Shown here piece after piece: positions 5,153 through 12,818 of a DNA stretch of 14,708 nt (its first letter is position 1; every line of letters begins with the position of its first letter). The notes beneath the pieces are model-generated. The model made no database searches and was not told where the DNA came from. It worked only from the letters and a program-made list of their open reading frames with translations. The DNA lies in contig JAJNQE010000039.1 in NCBI GenBank assembly GCA_021154985.1, positions 1-14,708 of the forward strand, written 5' to 3'. The position numbers and the translations under genes were made by a program. This stretch comes from Hydrogenophaga sp. GTDB taxonomy: Bacteria; Pseudomonadota; Gammaproteobacteria; Burkholderiales; Burkholderiaceae_C.

Positions 5153-6719
5153 GGTTTTGCTGCCAGGTTGTTGCGGATGGCACCACCGAGTCGAGCGCCT
5201 TGGCCGACATCAGCACGCCCGGCACACCCGCGCCGGGGTGGGTGCTGGCACCCACCATGAAGAGACCGTCCACGTCTTCGCTGCGGTTGTGCGGGCGAAA
5301 CCACGCGCTCTGCAGGAGCAGCGGCTCCAGGCCGAAGGCCGCGCCTTTGAACGACAACAGACGGTCGTGAAAATCCTGCGGCGTGGTGAGCAGCGAGGCG
5401 GTGATGTGTTGTTCGAACCCCGGCAACACCGTGCGGTCCAGCACCTCGGCGATGGCGGCGCGGAACGACTCGGCGCGGGTGGCCCAGTCGGTGCCGCTGT
5501 CCAGGTGGGGCACCGGGGCCAGCGCATAAAACGTGTCATGCCCGGCGGGTGCCATGCTCGCGTCGCTGGCGGTGGGGCGGTGCAGATAGAGGCTGAAATC
5601 GTCGGCCAGCTTGTGGCGGCGGAAGATGTCCTTCAGCAGTTCCTTGTAGCGCGGGCCCAGCAGCATCATGTGGTGCGGGACATCGGTGTACTGGCGGCTG
5701 GTGCCGAAGTACCAGACGAAGAGGCTCATGGAGTAACGGCCGCCCTCCACCTTGCGGTTGGTCCAGTGGCGGCGGTGCTGTGCGTCGATCAGGTGGCGGT
5801 AGGTCCAGGCGGTGTCGGCGTTCGAGACCACGATGTCGGCGCTGATGTGCTCGCCGCTGGCCAGCGTCACGCCGGTGGCCACACCCCGGTCCACCTCGAT
5901 GCGCTTCACCTCGGCATTGCAACGCAGCACCCCGCCCTGCCCTTGCAACAGGCTCACCAAACCTTGCACGAGCTTGCCCGTGCCGCCCACGGCCCAGTGC
6001 ACGCCGTACTTGCGCTCCAGCGCGTTGATCAGGCTGTAGATGCAGGTGACCGAGAACGGGTTGCCACCGATCAGCAAGCTCTGCAGGCTCATGGCCATGC
6101 GCAGCTTGGGGTGCTTGAGGTGCGCCGCCACCATGGCGTGCAGGCTGCGCCAGCCGCGCATCTTGAAGATGGCCGGGCTGGCTTTGATGAGATCGCCCAC
6201 GGTGTCAAAGGCCTTGTCACCCAGCGCCTCGAAGCCCAGCCGATAGCAGTGGTCCGCCTCGGCCATGAAGCGTTCGTAGCCGGCCGCATCATCCGGACTG
6301 ATGCGGCGCACCTCGGCGCGCATCTTCTCGGGGTCGCCGCTGTAATTGAAGTGGTCGCCGTCGTCGAAACGGATGCGGTAGAACGGGTCGAGCGCACGCA
6401 GCTCGATGTCGTCCGACAGCTTGCGCCCGGCCAATGCCCACAGCTCCTCGAACAGAAACGGAACGGTGATGATGGTCGGGCCGGCGTCGAACACATGGCC
6501 GTTCTGCTGGTGCACATAGGCGCGGCCGCCGGGCGCGTCGAGCTTTTCCAGCACGGTCACGCGCCAGCCCTTGGCGGCCAGCCGCACGCTGGATGCCAGG
6601 CCACCAAAACCGCTGCCGATGACCACCGCGTGCGGCGCGTCGGGCGAAGGCCCTGTCGACAACGGGCGTGGCGCGGGCGGCAGAGCCCACAGGTCTTCGG
6701 GCGTGCGAAAAGCGTTCAT
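5127..6719 (-). CDS. crtI: Phytoene desaturase CrtI
   Basis: CrtI is an FAD-dependent, membrane-associated desaturase that converts phytoene to neurosporene or lycopene. The 530-residue protein starts at ATG 6719, which overlaps the puhE stop as ATGA. The dinucleotide-binding motif is at 31-59 (VVIGSGFGGLASS, ending VTVLEK), followed by GGRAYVHQQNGHVFDAGPT. The C-terminal FAD/substrate motif GLFMVGASTHPGAGVPGVLM spans 485-504 and is diagnostic of CrtI-type desaturases. The related CrtD and CrtN proteins share the fold, but position directly before crtB favours CrtI. Whether it runs three or four desaturations, and so leads to the spheroidene or spirilloxanthin branch, cannot be read from the sequence alone. 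Other carotenoid genes (crtC, crtD, crtF) are not in the window. Confidence 0.93.
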   Translation of the reverse strand: MNAFRTPEDLWALPPAPRPLSTGPSPDAPHAVVIGSGFGGLASSVRLAAKGWRVTVLEKLDAPGGRAYVHQQNGHVFDAGPTIITVPFLFEELWALAGRKLSDDIELRALDPFYRIRFDDGDHFNYSGDPEKMRAEVRRISPDDAAGYERFMAEADHCYRLGFEALGDKAFDTVGDLIKASPAIFKMRGWRSLHAMVAAHLKHPKLRMAMSLQSLLIGGNPFSVTCIYSLINALERKYGVHWAVGGTGKLVQGLVSLLQGQGGVLRCNAEVKRIEVDRGVATGVTLASGEHISADIVVSNADTAWTYRHLIDAQHRRHWTNRKVEGGRYSMSLFVWYFGTSRQYTDVPHHMMLLGPRYKELLKDIFRRHKLADDFSLYLHRPTASDASMAPAGHDTFYALAPVPHLDSGTDWATRAESFRAAIAEVLDRTVLPGFEQHITASLLTTPQDFHDRLLSFKGAAFGLEPLLLQSAWFRPHNRSEDVDGLFMVGASTHPGAGVPGVLMSAKALDSVVPSATTWQQNHARKHASR

Positions 6720-7492
6720 GCTTTTTCCGGTTTGATCACCGGGCTGCGCGACATGGCCCAGCCCCAGAGTTTCTGCATGGGCGTGGGAAACGCCATGATC
6801 ACGTGTTCGACGATGGCCAGGCCCAGCAGGGCGGCCAGCAGCACCCAGCCGGTGGTCACCGTGGTCTCGCCGCTGGACACCAGCCACACCATCCACGCCC
6901 ACACCACGCAGGACAAGCCCACGGTGAGGTAATAAAACAGCGTGAGCGGGCCGCGCTTGAAATAGCTGGCCAGGTACACCAGGTGGCTGGGCAGGTACTG
7001 CTCGCCGGTCTCGGGCACACCGAGAAACAAATTCATCTTGGCCGAGAAGCGCATGCACCAGAGCAAGGCAAAGGTGCAGATGGCCACATGACCCGCCTGG
7101 CCCTGCTGCATCCACAGCAGCACGCCGAAGTTGGCGAGCAAGGCGAGTTCGTGCCAGATCACCGCCTGCACCGACTGGGTGAAGCGCAGCCAGCCGCGCG
7201 CGCCCGCCTGCAAAGGCACGCGGCGTGGCCCGGTGAGCCAGCCGGTGAGAAACGCCATCTCGTGCCAGCTCCACATCACGATCACGCTGGCAAACGCGAG
7301 GTAGGCGCTGGCCACGGTGTGGTCCTGCATGCTGAGCTGGGTGGTCCACAGGCTGCCGAGCAGCAGCAGGCTCAACACCCCCATGCTCCAGGGGAATGTG
7401 GAAGGACTGCGGCGCACCAGCCACAGGATCGCACCCGTACCGAACCACCAGCACAGCAGCGCAAACAGCGCAGGTGCGGCGACTTCATTCAT
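6716..7492 (-). CDS. puhE: Photosynthetic complex assembly protein PuhE
   Basis: This 258-residue, very hydrophobic protein has about seven predicted membrane segments (roughly 7-25, 36-50, 61-80, 110-130, 135-150, 190-205 and 212-235). Typical PuhE features are SWHEMAFLTGWLTGPR after the third segment, the WHELALLANFG stretch and KMNLFLGVPETGEQYLP. In Rhodobacter, PuhE is encoded with puhA and modulates reaction-centre assembly and bacteriochlorophyll supply; its biochemistry is not settled. The ATG at 7492 sits directly against an arm of an intergenic inverted repeat, and the only ribosome-site candidate (AGGG, about 8 bases upstream) lies inside that repeat. The stop overlaps the crtI start by four bases, so the two are probably translationally coupled. 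Confidence 0.92.
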   Translation of the reverse strand: MNEVAAPALFALLCWWFGTGAILWLVRRSPSTFPWSMGVLSLLLLGSLWTTQLSMQDHTVASAYLAFASVIVMWSWHEMAFLTGWLTGPRRVPLQAGARGWLRFTQSVQAVIWHELALLANFGVLLWMQQGQAGHVAICTFALLWCMRFSAKMNLFLGVPETGEQYLPSHLVYLASYFKRGPLTLFYYLTVGLSCVVWAWMVWLVSSGETTVTTGWVLLAALLGLAIVEHVIMAFPTPMQKLWGWAMSRSPVIKPEKA

Positions 7493-7553
7493 CCGGTCGC
7501 CCTGAGCCAGTTGAAGGGCCGTGCGAAGGCTTCGACAAGCTCAGCCCGAACGG
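7493..7553. repeat. REP-like imperfect inverted repeat between acsF and puhE
   Basis: The left arm CCGGTCGCCCTGAGCCAGTTG... (7493-7520) and the reverse complement of the right arm (7528-7553, GGCTTCGACAAGCTCAGCCC...) agree over most of about 26 bases around a short loop. The core CTGAGCTTGTCGAAG is, from memory, a widely dispersed intergenic repeat in beta- and gammaproteobacteria. In the acsF-puhE transcript it would fold as a long hairpin. It occupies 61 of the 82 intergenic bases, abuts the puhE start codon and includes its AGGG ribosome-site candidate. It may stabilise the upstream mRNA, attenuate the downstream genes or limit puhE translation. Confidence 0.75.
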
Positions 7554-7574
7554 AGGTTGTTCGCATGGCGGCTG

Positions 7575-8690
7575 TCACCAGACCGGTTCCATGCGGATCG
7601 TTTGCGGCAGCGCCTGCTTTTTCACCGGCAACAGGAAGAGCCGGCCAAACGCCAGCGCAGCCTGCACCGCACAACCAGCCACCTGCAGCTTGCCGATCAC
7701 ACCACCGCGTTTCTTCGCAGCGTCGGCGGCCAGCGATATCTTCAGCAGCCGTTCCAGCCCCCGGCGGAAGGCCGGGTTGTCGATGTCGACCTCCACCGGA
7801 AACACCTGGCGGCAGATGTCGTTGGTGATGCGGAACACCTCGTAGTCGTAGGTGGTGGACTCCAGGCCCATCGCCTCGTGCAGGAGCGGTCGCGTGTGGT
7901 CGCGCACGTACATGGTGGCGTACACCGCGAGAATGAAAAAGCGAATCCAGAGCTTGTTGGCACCGCGCAGCAGTTCGGGCTGCGAACGCATGATCAGCGC
8001 GAACGATTCGCCGTGGCGAAACTCGTCGTTGCACCAGCGCTCGAACCAGCGAAAGATGGGGTGAAAGCGTTTGTCAGGGTTGCGTTCCAGCTGGCGAAAG
8101 ATCGTGATGTAGCGCGCGTAGCCGATCTTCTCGCTGAGGTAGGTGGCGTAGAAGATGTACTTGGGCTTGAAGTAGGTGTAGGCCTTGTTGCGCTTCAAGC
8201 TGCCCAGGTCGATGCCGAGGTTGAAGTCCTTGAGCGACTGGTTGATGAACCCGGCGTGGCGCGATTCGTCGCGCGCCATGTAGGTCATCAACTGTTTGAT
8301 GTCGGGGTTGCTGACGTTCTTGCGGATCTCGTTGTAGAGGATGCAACCGGAGAACTCGGAGGTCAGCGAGCTGATGAGGAAGTCCAGAAACTCCTGGCGC
8401 ATCTCGGGCGAGAGCTGCGGCATGAGGGTGCGCACCTCGTCGGCAAACGCGGCGTCGCGCTGAAAGTGGTCGTGGTTGTTGTCGCCCTCGTACTCTTTCA
8501 TCATCACGTCCCAGTCGGCGCGCACGCTGGAGATGTCCAGCGCGTCCATGGCCTTGAAGTCGGTGGTGTAGAAGCGCGGCGACAGCACGGTGTTGCGCAC
8601 GGCCTTGGCGTTGGCGTCTTCGGCGCTCTCCACCGTGTCCATCAGCAGGGCAACGTGATCGATCTCGGGGCTGGCGGTGGTGGCATTCAT
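7575..8690 (-). CDS. acsF: Mg-protoporphyrin IX monomethyl ester oxidative cyclase AcsF
   Basis: AcsF is the diiron monooxygenase that forms the isocyclic E ring of (bacterio)chlorophyll with O2, making divinyl protochlorophyllide. The protein has 371 residues, near the usual length. The ferritin-like diiron ligands are visible: E112 or E121 in TSEFSGCILYNEI, E142/H145 in DESRHAGF, and E223/H226 in DEFRHGESF. The start at ATG 8690 has AGGAG (8697-8701) at good spacing, one of the better ribosome sites in the run. The substrate is the BchM product encoded upstream. In Rubrivivax and related betaproteobacteria the enzyme needs a ferredoxin-like partner, BciE, which is not in this window. Its presence shows the pathway can run in air; no anaerobic BchE is present here. 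It lies between puhC (25-base gap) and the repeat before puhE. Confidence 0.97.
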   Translation of the reverse strand: MNATTASPEIDHVALLMDTVESAEDANAKAVRNTVLSPRFYTTDFKAMDALDISSVRADWDVMMKEYEGDNNHDHFQRDAAFADEVRTLMPQLSPEMRQEFLDFLISSLTSEFSGCILYNEIRKNVSNPDIKQLMTYMARDESRHAGFINQSLKDFNLGIDLGSLKRNKAYTYFKPKYIFYATYLSEKIGYARYITIFRQLERNPDKRFHPIFRWFERWCNDEFRHGESFALIMRSQPELLRGANKLWIRFFILAVYATMYVRDHTRPLLHEAMGLESTTYDYEVFRITNDICRQVFPVEVDIDNPAFRRGLERLLKISLAADAAKKRGGVIGKLQVAGCAVQAALAFGRLFLLPVKKQALPQTIRMEPVW

Positions 8691-8715
8691 GCGGGTCTCC
8701 TGAAAATGGCGGGGT

Positions 8716-9174
8716 TCACGAAGCGGGCCTGGCCCACTGCAACTGCGAGAACACGCCCGAATTGGTGGGGCCGAACGACTCCAGGCTCAGGCGCTGACCG
8801 GTGGCGGTGTCCAGCAGCGTGATGCGGCCGTCCACGTGGCCCGTGAGCTGGAACGGCAGGTCGGGGTTCATGCCGCTGCGCTTGCGCTCGCGGTTGAGTG
8901 CGCGCAAGCTGCCGCGCAGAAAACCCTGCTCACCCTGGAAACGCGCCACTTCCTGTTTCGTACCCGCGTCAAGCACGGCGATGTCGCCGTTGGCCTGGCC
9001 CACGAAAGACAGCTTGCGCTCCCACTGCACTGCTTCATGGGCAATGGGCGGGGCAGCGCCGTACACCTTCATCTGCAGCGTGACGCCGGCAAGAACCAAC
9101 AGCAGAAAAACGCCCAGCGCCCAGATCGGCCAGGGGGTATCGGTGCCCAGGGGTGAAGGGTGGTGCGTGTTCAT
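8716..9174 (-). CDS. puhC: Photosynthetic complex assembly protein PuhC
   Basis: This 152-residue protein has a short cytoplasmic N-terminus, one membrane anchor at about 15-33 (PWPIWALGVFLLLVLAGVT), and a soluble C-terminal domain presumably on the periplasmic side. FVGQANGDIAVLDAGT and LTGHVDGRITLLDTATGQ form two related beta-repeat-like segments (about 57-72 and 110-127). These features and the position after puhB identify PuhC, which in Rhodobacter is needed for normal reaction-centre/LH1 core levels. The ATG at 9174 has GGAG about 9 bases upstream. There is a 20-base gap to puhB and a 25-base gap to acsF, so all are likely on one mRNA. Confidence 0.92.
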   Translation of the reverse strand: MNTHHPSPLGTDTPWPIWALGVFLLLVLAGVTLQMKVYGAAPPIAHEAVQWERKLSFVGQANGDIAVLDAGTKQEVARFQGEQGFLRGSLRALNRERKRSGMNPDLPFQLTGHVDGRITLLDTATGQRLSLESFGPTNSGVFSQLQWARPAS

Positions 9175-9194
9175 GGTGCGTCTCCGGAATACGG

Positions 9195-9866
9195 TCAGGC
9201 GGTGGCGGCAGCGATCTCGCGCTCGCGCGGCTGACGCGCGGGCGTCGGTTCCTGTTCGCTGTTGCCCAGGATGGCCAGGGTGTCGGTGTTCTGCGCGGTC
9301 CAGGCTTGCAAAACCAGCTCGCCGATCTTCTGAGCCTGTGGCACACAGCGCAGGCTGGGCTGGGGCTGCTTGAGCAGCCAGGGCCGTGCGTGAGGCCAGA
9401 GGTTGAGGTACGCAATGCGGTCGCCACCGGTCAGGGTGAGCGCAATGTCACCGTGTCCGCCGGCTTGTGGGCGAATGGCGGCGGCGGCCAGCTTGCGCAG
9501 CGGCAGGTTGAAGGTGAGCGTGAGCACAATGCCGATGCGCATGAGGATGCGGCGGTCGGTCAGCGTGTAAACCGTGGTGCGGGCGGAGAACCAGGCCGTG
9601 AGCGCCAGCAGACCCAGGGCCACGGTGGCCAGCACGGCGCTGGTGAGCAACGGCATCAGCAGGGCGCCGCCTGGCTCGCCCAGCAAATACAACCACTGCA
9701 GACCCAGCATGGCGGTGAAGTAGATCGCCAGCTTGCGCACGTGAAACGCGTGGATCGCCAAGGTCATGAAATCAGGGCTGCCCTGCCAGAGCATGCGCTC
9801 GCCTTGCGGCAGCGCCTCGGGCAGGCCCGGCGCGGCCTCGAACTCGTGTTCGTGGTGCGCGTTCAC
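9195..9866 (-). CDS. puhB: Reaction-centre assembly protein PuhB (GTG start)
   Basis: The 223-residue protein begins with His/Glu-rich residues, then a segment typical of PuhB (LPQGERMLWQGSPD, 19-32), two membrane helices (about 46-62 and 69-92), and a bacterial PH-like domain marked by YTLTDRRILMRIG (100-112). A proline/arginine/glutamate-rich tail ends the protein. PuhB acts in Rhodobacter as a dimeric reaction-centre assembly factor. The start is GTG at 9866, overlapping the puhA stop as GTGA. The next in-frame Met (residue 25) would cut into the conserved segment, so the GTG start is favoured and implies coupling to puhA translation. Confidence 0.93.
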   Translation of the reverse strand: MNAHHEHEFEAAPGLPEALPQGERMLWQGSPDFMTLAIHAFHVRKLAIYFTAMLGLQWLYLLGEPGGALLMPLLTSAVLATVALGLLALTAWFSARTTVYTLTDRRILMRIGIVLTLTFNLPLRKLAAAAIRPQAGGHGDIALTLTGGDRIAYLNLWPHARPWLLKQPQPSLRCVPQAQKIGELVLQAWTAQNTDTLAILGNSEQEPTPARQPREREIAAATA

Positions 9867-10621
9867 AGCAGCGGCTCCATGCGGTCGGGGGTTGCATACA
9901 GCAAGCCGGCGCCGTAGTACGCCATGATCTTCTCTTCTTCCAGCAGCGTCACCTGCTCAGGGCTGCGCGTCTTGGGCACATTGGCGAACTGTTCGGCCAG
10001 CAGGGCGTGCACGCTCACGCCGTCCTTGCGGATGCGCGAGAAGTTCACCGGCAGCAGCACCGAACCACCGCTCTTGAGATCGACCTCGATGTAGCGGAAC
10101 ATCATTTCCGACTTGTCGACCCACATGTCGCGCACGACACCGGCCACTGCCTTGTCGGCGCCATACACCGGCAGACCGCGCGGATCGGTGTCTTGGCGGG
10201 CCACGCCGTGGTCGGACGCTGCGCGCAGCGGAACGATCTTGGCTTCGCCTTCGAGCGTCATGTCGGGGTGGTCGGCACGCGCTGCCCAGGCACCGGGGCC
10301 CACGCCGGCCAGCAACGGGTCGCCCACCGGATCGAGTGGGGAGCCGGCCCAGCGGTGGGTGGGCGTGGCCGAATACGCACCGTCGGCACGGTTCGGATCG
10401 GGTGCAACAAACGTGCGGCCGTCTTCCAGTTCGTAGGTCTTGGGACGGGCGGTGGGCCAGCCCGGCGTCACCGGGCCGTTTTCACGGCCGGGGTCCATGG
10501 GATAACCCTCGCGATGGCTCTCTCGCTGGAGGTAGTAGATCAATCCGAAGAAGAAAATCCAGAACGCGTAAAGCACGAGTTGTGCAACGTCGACGTACTG
10601 GGTGATTGCGCCTGTTTCCAT
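9863..10621 (-). CDS. puhA: Photosynthetic reaction centre H subunit PuhA
   Basis: PuhA caps the cytoplasmic face of the L and M subunits and shapes proton delivery to QB. The 252-residue protein has the usual single N-terminal membrane helix (about 11-31, VLYAFWIFFFGLIYYLQRE) followed by REGYP. A soluble domain follows, with a PRC-barrel-type region (about 140-230: GLPVYGADKAVAGVVRDMWV, then RYIEVDL and VLLPVNFSRI). The terminal EEEKIMAYYGAGLLYATP is a family signature. The start at ATG 10621 has the strong ribosome site AAGGAG (10629-10634). The 51-base gap before it is one of the two largest in the run. In Rhodobacter a puhA promoter lies inside the upstream lhaA gene, and a similar promoter here is possible but not visible. 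Confidence 0.97.
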   Translation of the reverse strand: METGAITQYVDVAQLVLYAFWIFFFGLIYYLQRESHREGYPMDPGRENGPVTPGWPTARPKTYELEDGRTFVAPDPNRADGAYSATPTHRWAGSPLDPVGDPLLAGVGPGAWAARADHPDMTLEGEAKIVPLRAASDHGVARQDTDPRGLPVYGADKAVAGVVRDMWVDKSEMMFRYIEVDLKSGGSVLLPVNFSRIRKDGVSVHALLAEQFANVPKTRSPEQVTLLEEEKIMAYYGAGLLYATPDRMEPLL

Positions 10622-10628
10622 GGTGGTT

Positions 10629-10634
10629 CTCCTT
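10629..10634 (-). promoter_or_regulatory. Strong ribosome-binding site of puhA
   Basis: The minus strand reads AAGGAG seven bases before the puhA ATG. It is the strongest Shine-Dalgarno sequence I see in the cluster, fitting high expression of a structural subunit compared with the assembly factors, which mostly start at overlapping stops. Confidence 0.7.
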
Positions 10635-10672
10635 CAATGAGGGCTGGCTCGGTGACTCTTCAACAACACTTT

Positions 10673-12094
10673 TCAACCTGGCAACTCGGCCAGGCCAATC
10701 GGATGGGGGTTGCGCTCGGTCTGACTGGACCGGCGCACCAAGGGACCCAACGCGATGAGCACCGCGAAGAGCAAATAGATTTCAAGGTGGAACACGAAGC
10801 TGTAGCCCGTGACCGGTGAGTTGAGGGCTTCGCCCAGCCAGCCGTTGGTGGCCAGGCCGGACACCACGTCGCGCAGCACACCGCCAAACGCCATGGACAG
10901 GCCGCCCGCCGTGGCCTGCACCGCGCCCCAGGCACCCAGCACCAGGCCGGTGAGTTCGCGTTCGGGCAGGTCCATGGCGGTGAGCAGCATGCTCACCGAG
11001 AACAGACCGCCGGAGAAACCGATGAGCGCGGCGCCCAACTGGAACAAATGGGGCGAATTCAGCGGGGCCGAAAAGATCACACAGGCGAACGCCGGCAGGC
11101 CGAGCAAGGCACCGATGGCCGCCAGGCGGATGGTGTCCAGCCCGCGCTTCATGAAACGCGCCGACAGCACAAAGGCCAGCAGTGCACCGCCCGCACTCAT
11201 GGCGGTGAGTGAACTCGTGAGGCTCACGTTGAGCCCCAGCACCTGGCCGCCATAAGGCTCCAGGATGATGTCCTGCATGTTGAAGGCCACGGTGCCCAGA
11301 CCCACGGTCCAGAGGAAACGTTTGATCTTCGGAATGGCCATGAGCCGCGCCCAGCTGCGCGAGAAACCGTGGGCTTCACGCGCACCGCGGCGGGCCTGGC
11401 GCGGCTCCTGTTTCCACAACGAAACGATGTTGAGCACCGCCACCAGCACCGCAGCGCCCTGCACCACCTGCACCAGGCGCGTGGGCGTGAAATCCACCAG
11501 CACAAAACCCAGCAGCGCGCTGCCCAGGATCATGCCCACCAGCAAGGTGCTGTAGAGCAAGGCCACCACACGCGGGCGCTTGTCTTCGGGCGAGAGGTCG
11601 CTGGCCAGCGCCATGCCGGCGGTCTGGGTGATCTGCATGCCGGCGCCCACCAGCAAAAAGGCGAGCGCTGCGCCAATGCGCCCGGCCCACACGCTGGCGT
11701 CTTCGACGGTCAGCAACAGCAGGGCAAACGGCATGATGGCCAGCCCGCCGAACATGAGCAGCGTGCCGATCCACATGTAGGGCATGCGCTTGAGGCCCAG
11801 GGCTGAGGGGTGCGTGTCGCTGCGGTAACCGATGAGTGCGCGCAGCGGCGCGAACACCAGCGGCAGCGCCACCGACAGCGCTACCCACCAGGCCGGCACG
11901 GCCAGCTCCACGATCATCACGCGGTTGAGCGTGCCCACCAGCAGCGCGATGGTGATGCCGATGGAGAGCTGGAAGAGCGAGAGGCGCAGCAGGCGGCCCA
12001 GCGGCAGGTCCGCCGAGGCCGCATCCGCAAACGGCGCGTACCGCCGGGTGATGTTCATCGCCCAGGCGGGAGAGAGCATCCGGTTGAGGTTCAC
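10673..12094 (-). CDS. lhaA: Light-harvesting 1 assembly protein LhaA (PucC family, GTG start)
   Basis: This polytopic membrane protein of 473 residues has about twelve hydrophobic segments and belongs to the PucC/LhaA branch of the major facilitator fold. Family markers are LNRVMIVELAVPAWW (56-70), RALIGYRSD (85-93), RMPYMWIG (103-110), QTAGMALASDLSPEDKRPR and EPYGGQVLGL. LhaA aids assembly of the LH1 antenna and is thought to deliver bacteriochlorophyll. I start it at GTG 12094, which forms GTGA with the bchM stop and has GGGAG seven bases upstream. The ATG at 12079 lacks a ribosome site. PucC for LH2 and Bch2-like proteins are relatives, but the place between bchM and puhA is the standard one for lhaA. 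Confidence 0.93.
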   Translation of the reverse strand: MNLNRMLSPAWAMNITRRYAPFADAASADLPLGRLLRLSLFQLSIGITIALLVGTLNRVMIVELAVPAWWVALSVALPLVFAPLRALIGYRSDTHPSALGLKRMPYMWIGTLLMFGGLAIMPFALLLLTVEDASVWAGRIGAALAFLLVGAGMQITQTAGMALASDLSPEDKRPRVVALLYSTLLVGMILGSALLGFVLVDFTPTRLVQVVQGAAVLVAVLNIVSLWKQEPRQARRGAREAHGFSRSWARLMAIPKIKRFLWTVGLGTVAFNMQDIILEPYGGQVLGLNVSLTSSLTAMSAGGALLAFVLSARFMKRGLDTIRLAAIGALLGLPAFACVIFSAPLNSPHLFQLGAALIGFSGGLFSVSMLLTAMDLPERELTGLVLGAWGAVQATAGGLSMAFGGVLRDVVSGLATNGWLGEALNSPVTGYSFVFHLEIYLLFAVLIALGPLVRRSSQTERNPHPIGLAELPG

Positions 12095-12804
12095 CGCGTC
12101 CACTCCCAGGCTTGAGAGGTGTAGAAGCCGCCCGACACACGCTGTGTGCGCCCCTCGGTCCAGCCCGTGCTGCCCAGACCTTGCAATAACAGGGCGCGCA
12201 GCCGGGTCTGCGACACCGGCGTGAGCGCGGGCGAGCGGTCGCTGCTGGGGAAGAAGCGGCCCAGGGTGTGGGCCACGCTCAGCAGCGGGCTGCTGGGCGC
12301 GATGGTGAAAAGCACGCTGCCGCGCGTGCGGGCCGCCAGGCGCTGGATGGCACGGGCGATGTCGGGCGTGTCGTAGTGGATAACCGAGTCCATCGCCACC
12401 ACGTGGTCGAACTCGCCCAGCGCGTCGTCGAGCATGTCGCCCGAGCGGTATTCGATGCTGCCGCCGCGCCCGTTCGGGGTGAGCGTGGCGTTGCGCTCGC
12501 GACCCAGTTGCACCAGCGTTGGCGAGAGATCGATGGCCACCACCTCGGCGCCGCGCTGCATGGCTTCCAGGGCCAGGGCGCCGGTGCCGCAACCGGCGTC
12601 GAGCAGGCGCAGGCCGCGCATGTCCTGCGGCAACCAGCTCAGGAGCGTGTTGCGCATCTCGTCGCGTCCGGCCCGCACCGAGGCACGGATGCGGCCCACC
12701 GGTGCGTTGGAGGTCAGGCGCTCCCAGGCTTTCGCAGCGGTGCGATCGAAATAGTTTTCGATCTCCGAGCGGCGCTCGATGTAGTTGGCGTTGGAGGTTT
12801 TCAT
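12091..12804 (-). CDS. bchM: Mg-protoporphyrin IX O-methyltransferase BchM
   Basis: BchM transfers a methyl group from S-adenosylmethionine to the ring C propionate of Mg-protoporphyrin IX, giving the AcsF substrate. The 237-residue protein starts at ATG 12804, with GGAAG about 8-12 bases upstream. The opening NYIERRSEIENYFDRTA and ERLTS are BchM signatures, followed by the SAM-binding motif I LLDAGCGTGAL (67-77) and an acidic motif II ending VVAIDLSP. HYDTPDI and GRFFPSSDRSP mark the C-terminal half. It begins 14 bases after the bchL stop, and its stop overlaps the lhaA GTG start. Confidence 0.96.
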   Translation of the reverse strand: MKTSNANYIERRSEIENYFDRTAAKAWERLTSNAPVGRIRASVRAGRDEMRNTLLSWLPQDMRGLRLLDAGCGTGALALEAMQRGAEVVAIDLSPTLVQLGRERNATLTPNGRGGSIEYRSGDMLDDALGEFDHVVAMDSVIHYDTPDIARAIQRLAARTRGSVLFTIAPSSPLLSVAHTLGRFFPSSDRSPALTPVSQTRLRALLLQGLGSTGWTEGRTQRVSGGFYTSQAWEWTR

Positions 12805-12818
12805 GGCCCGTCTTCCGC

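Noticed and set aside
5139..6932. Long open frame on the plus strand (about 597 codons)
   Set aside because: It is antisense to crtI and puhE, gives an Ala/His/Gly/Val-rich product with no family motif, and reflects high G+C codon bias in the real genes.
6720..7454. Upstream in-frame extension of crtI to 7454
   Set aside because: The extension runs through puhE in another frame, and its residues look like a shadow. The ATG at 6719, overlapping the puhE stop, begins the family-like sequence.
10651..10668. TGT-n12-ACC on the minus strand before puhA, considered as a PpsR/CrtJ site
   Set aside because: The last base breaks the ACA consensus and there is no partner site. One near match in G+C-rich DNA is weak evidence.
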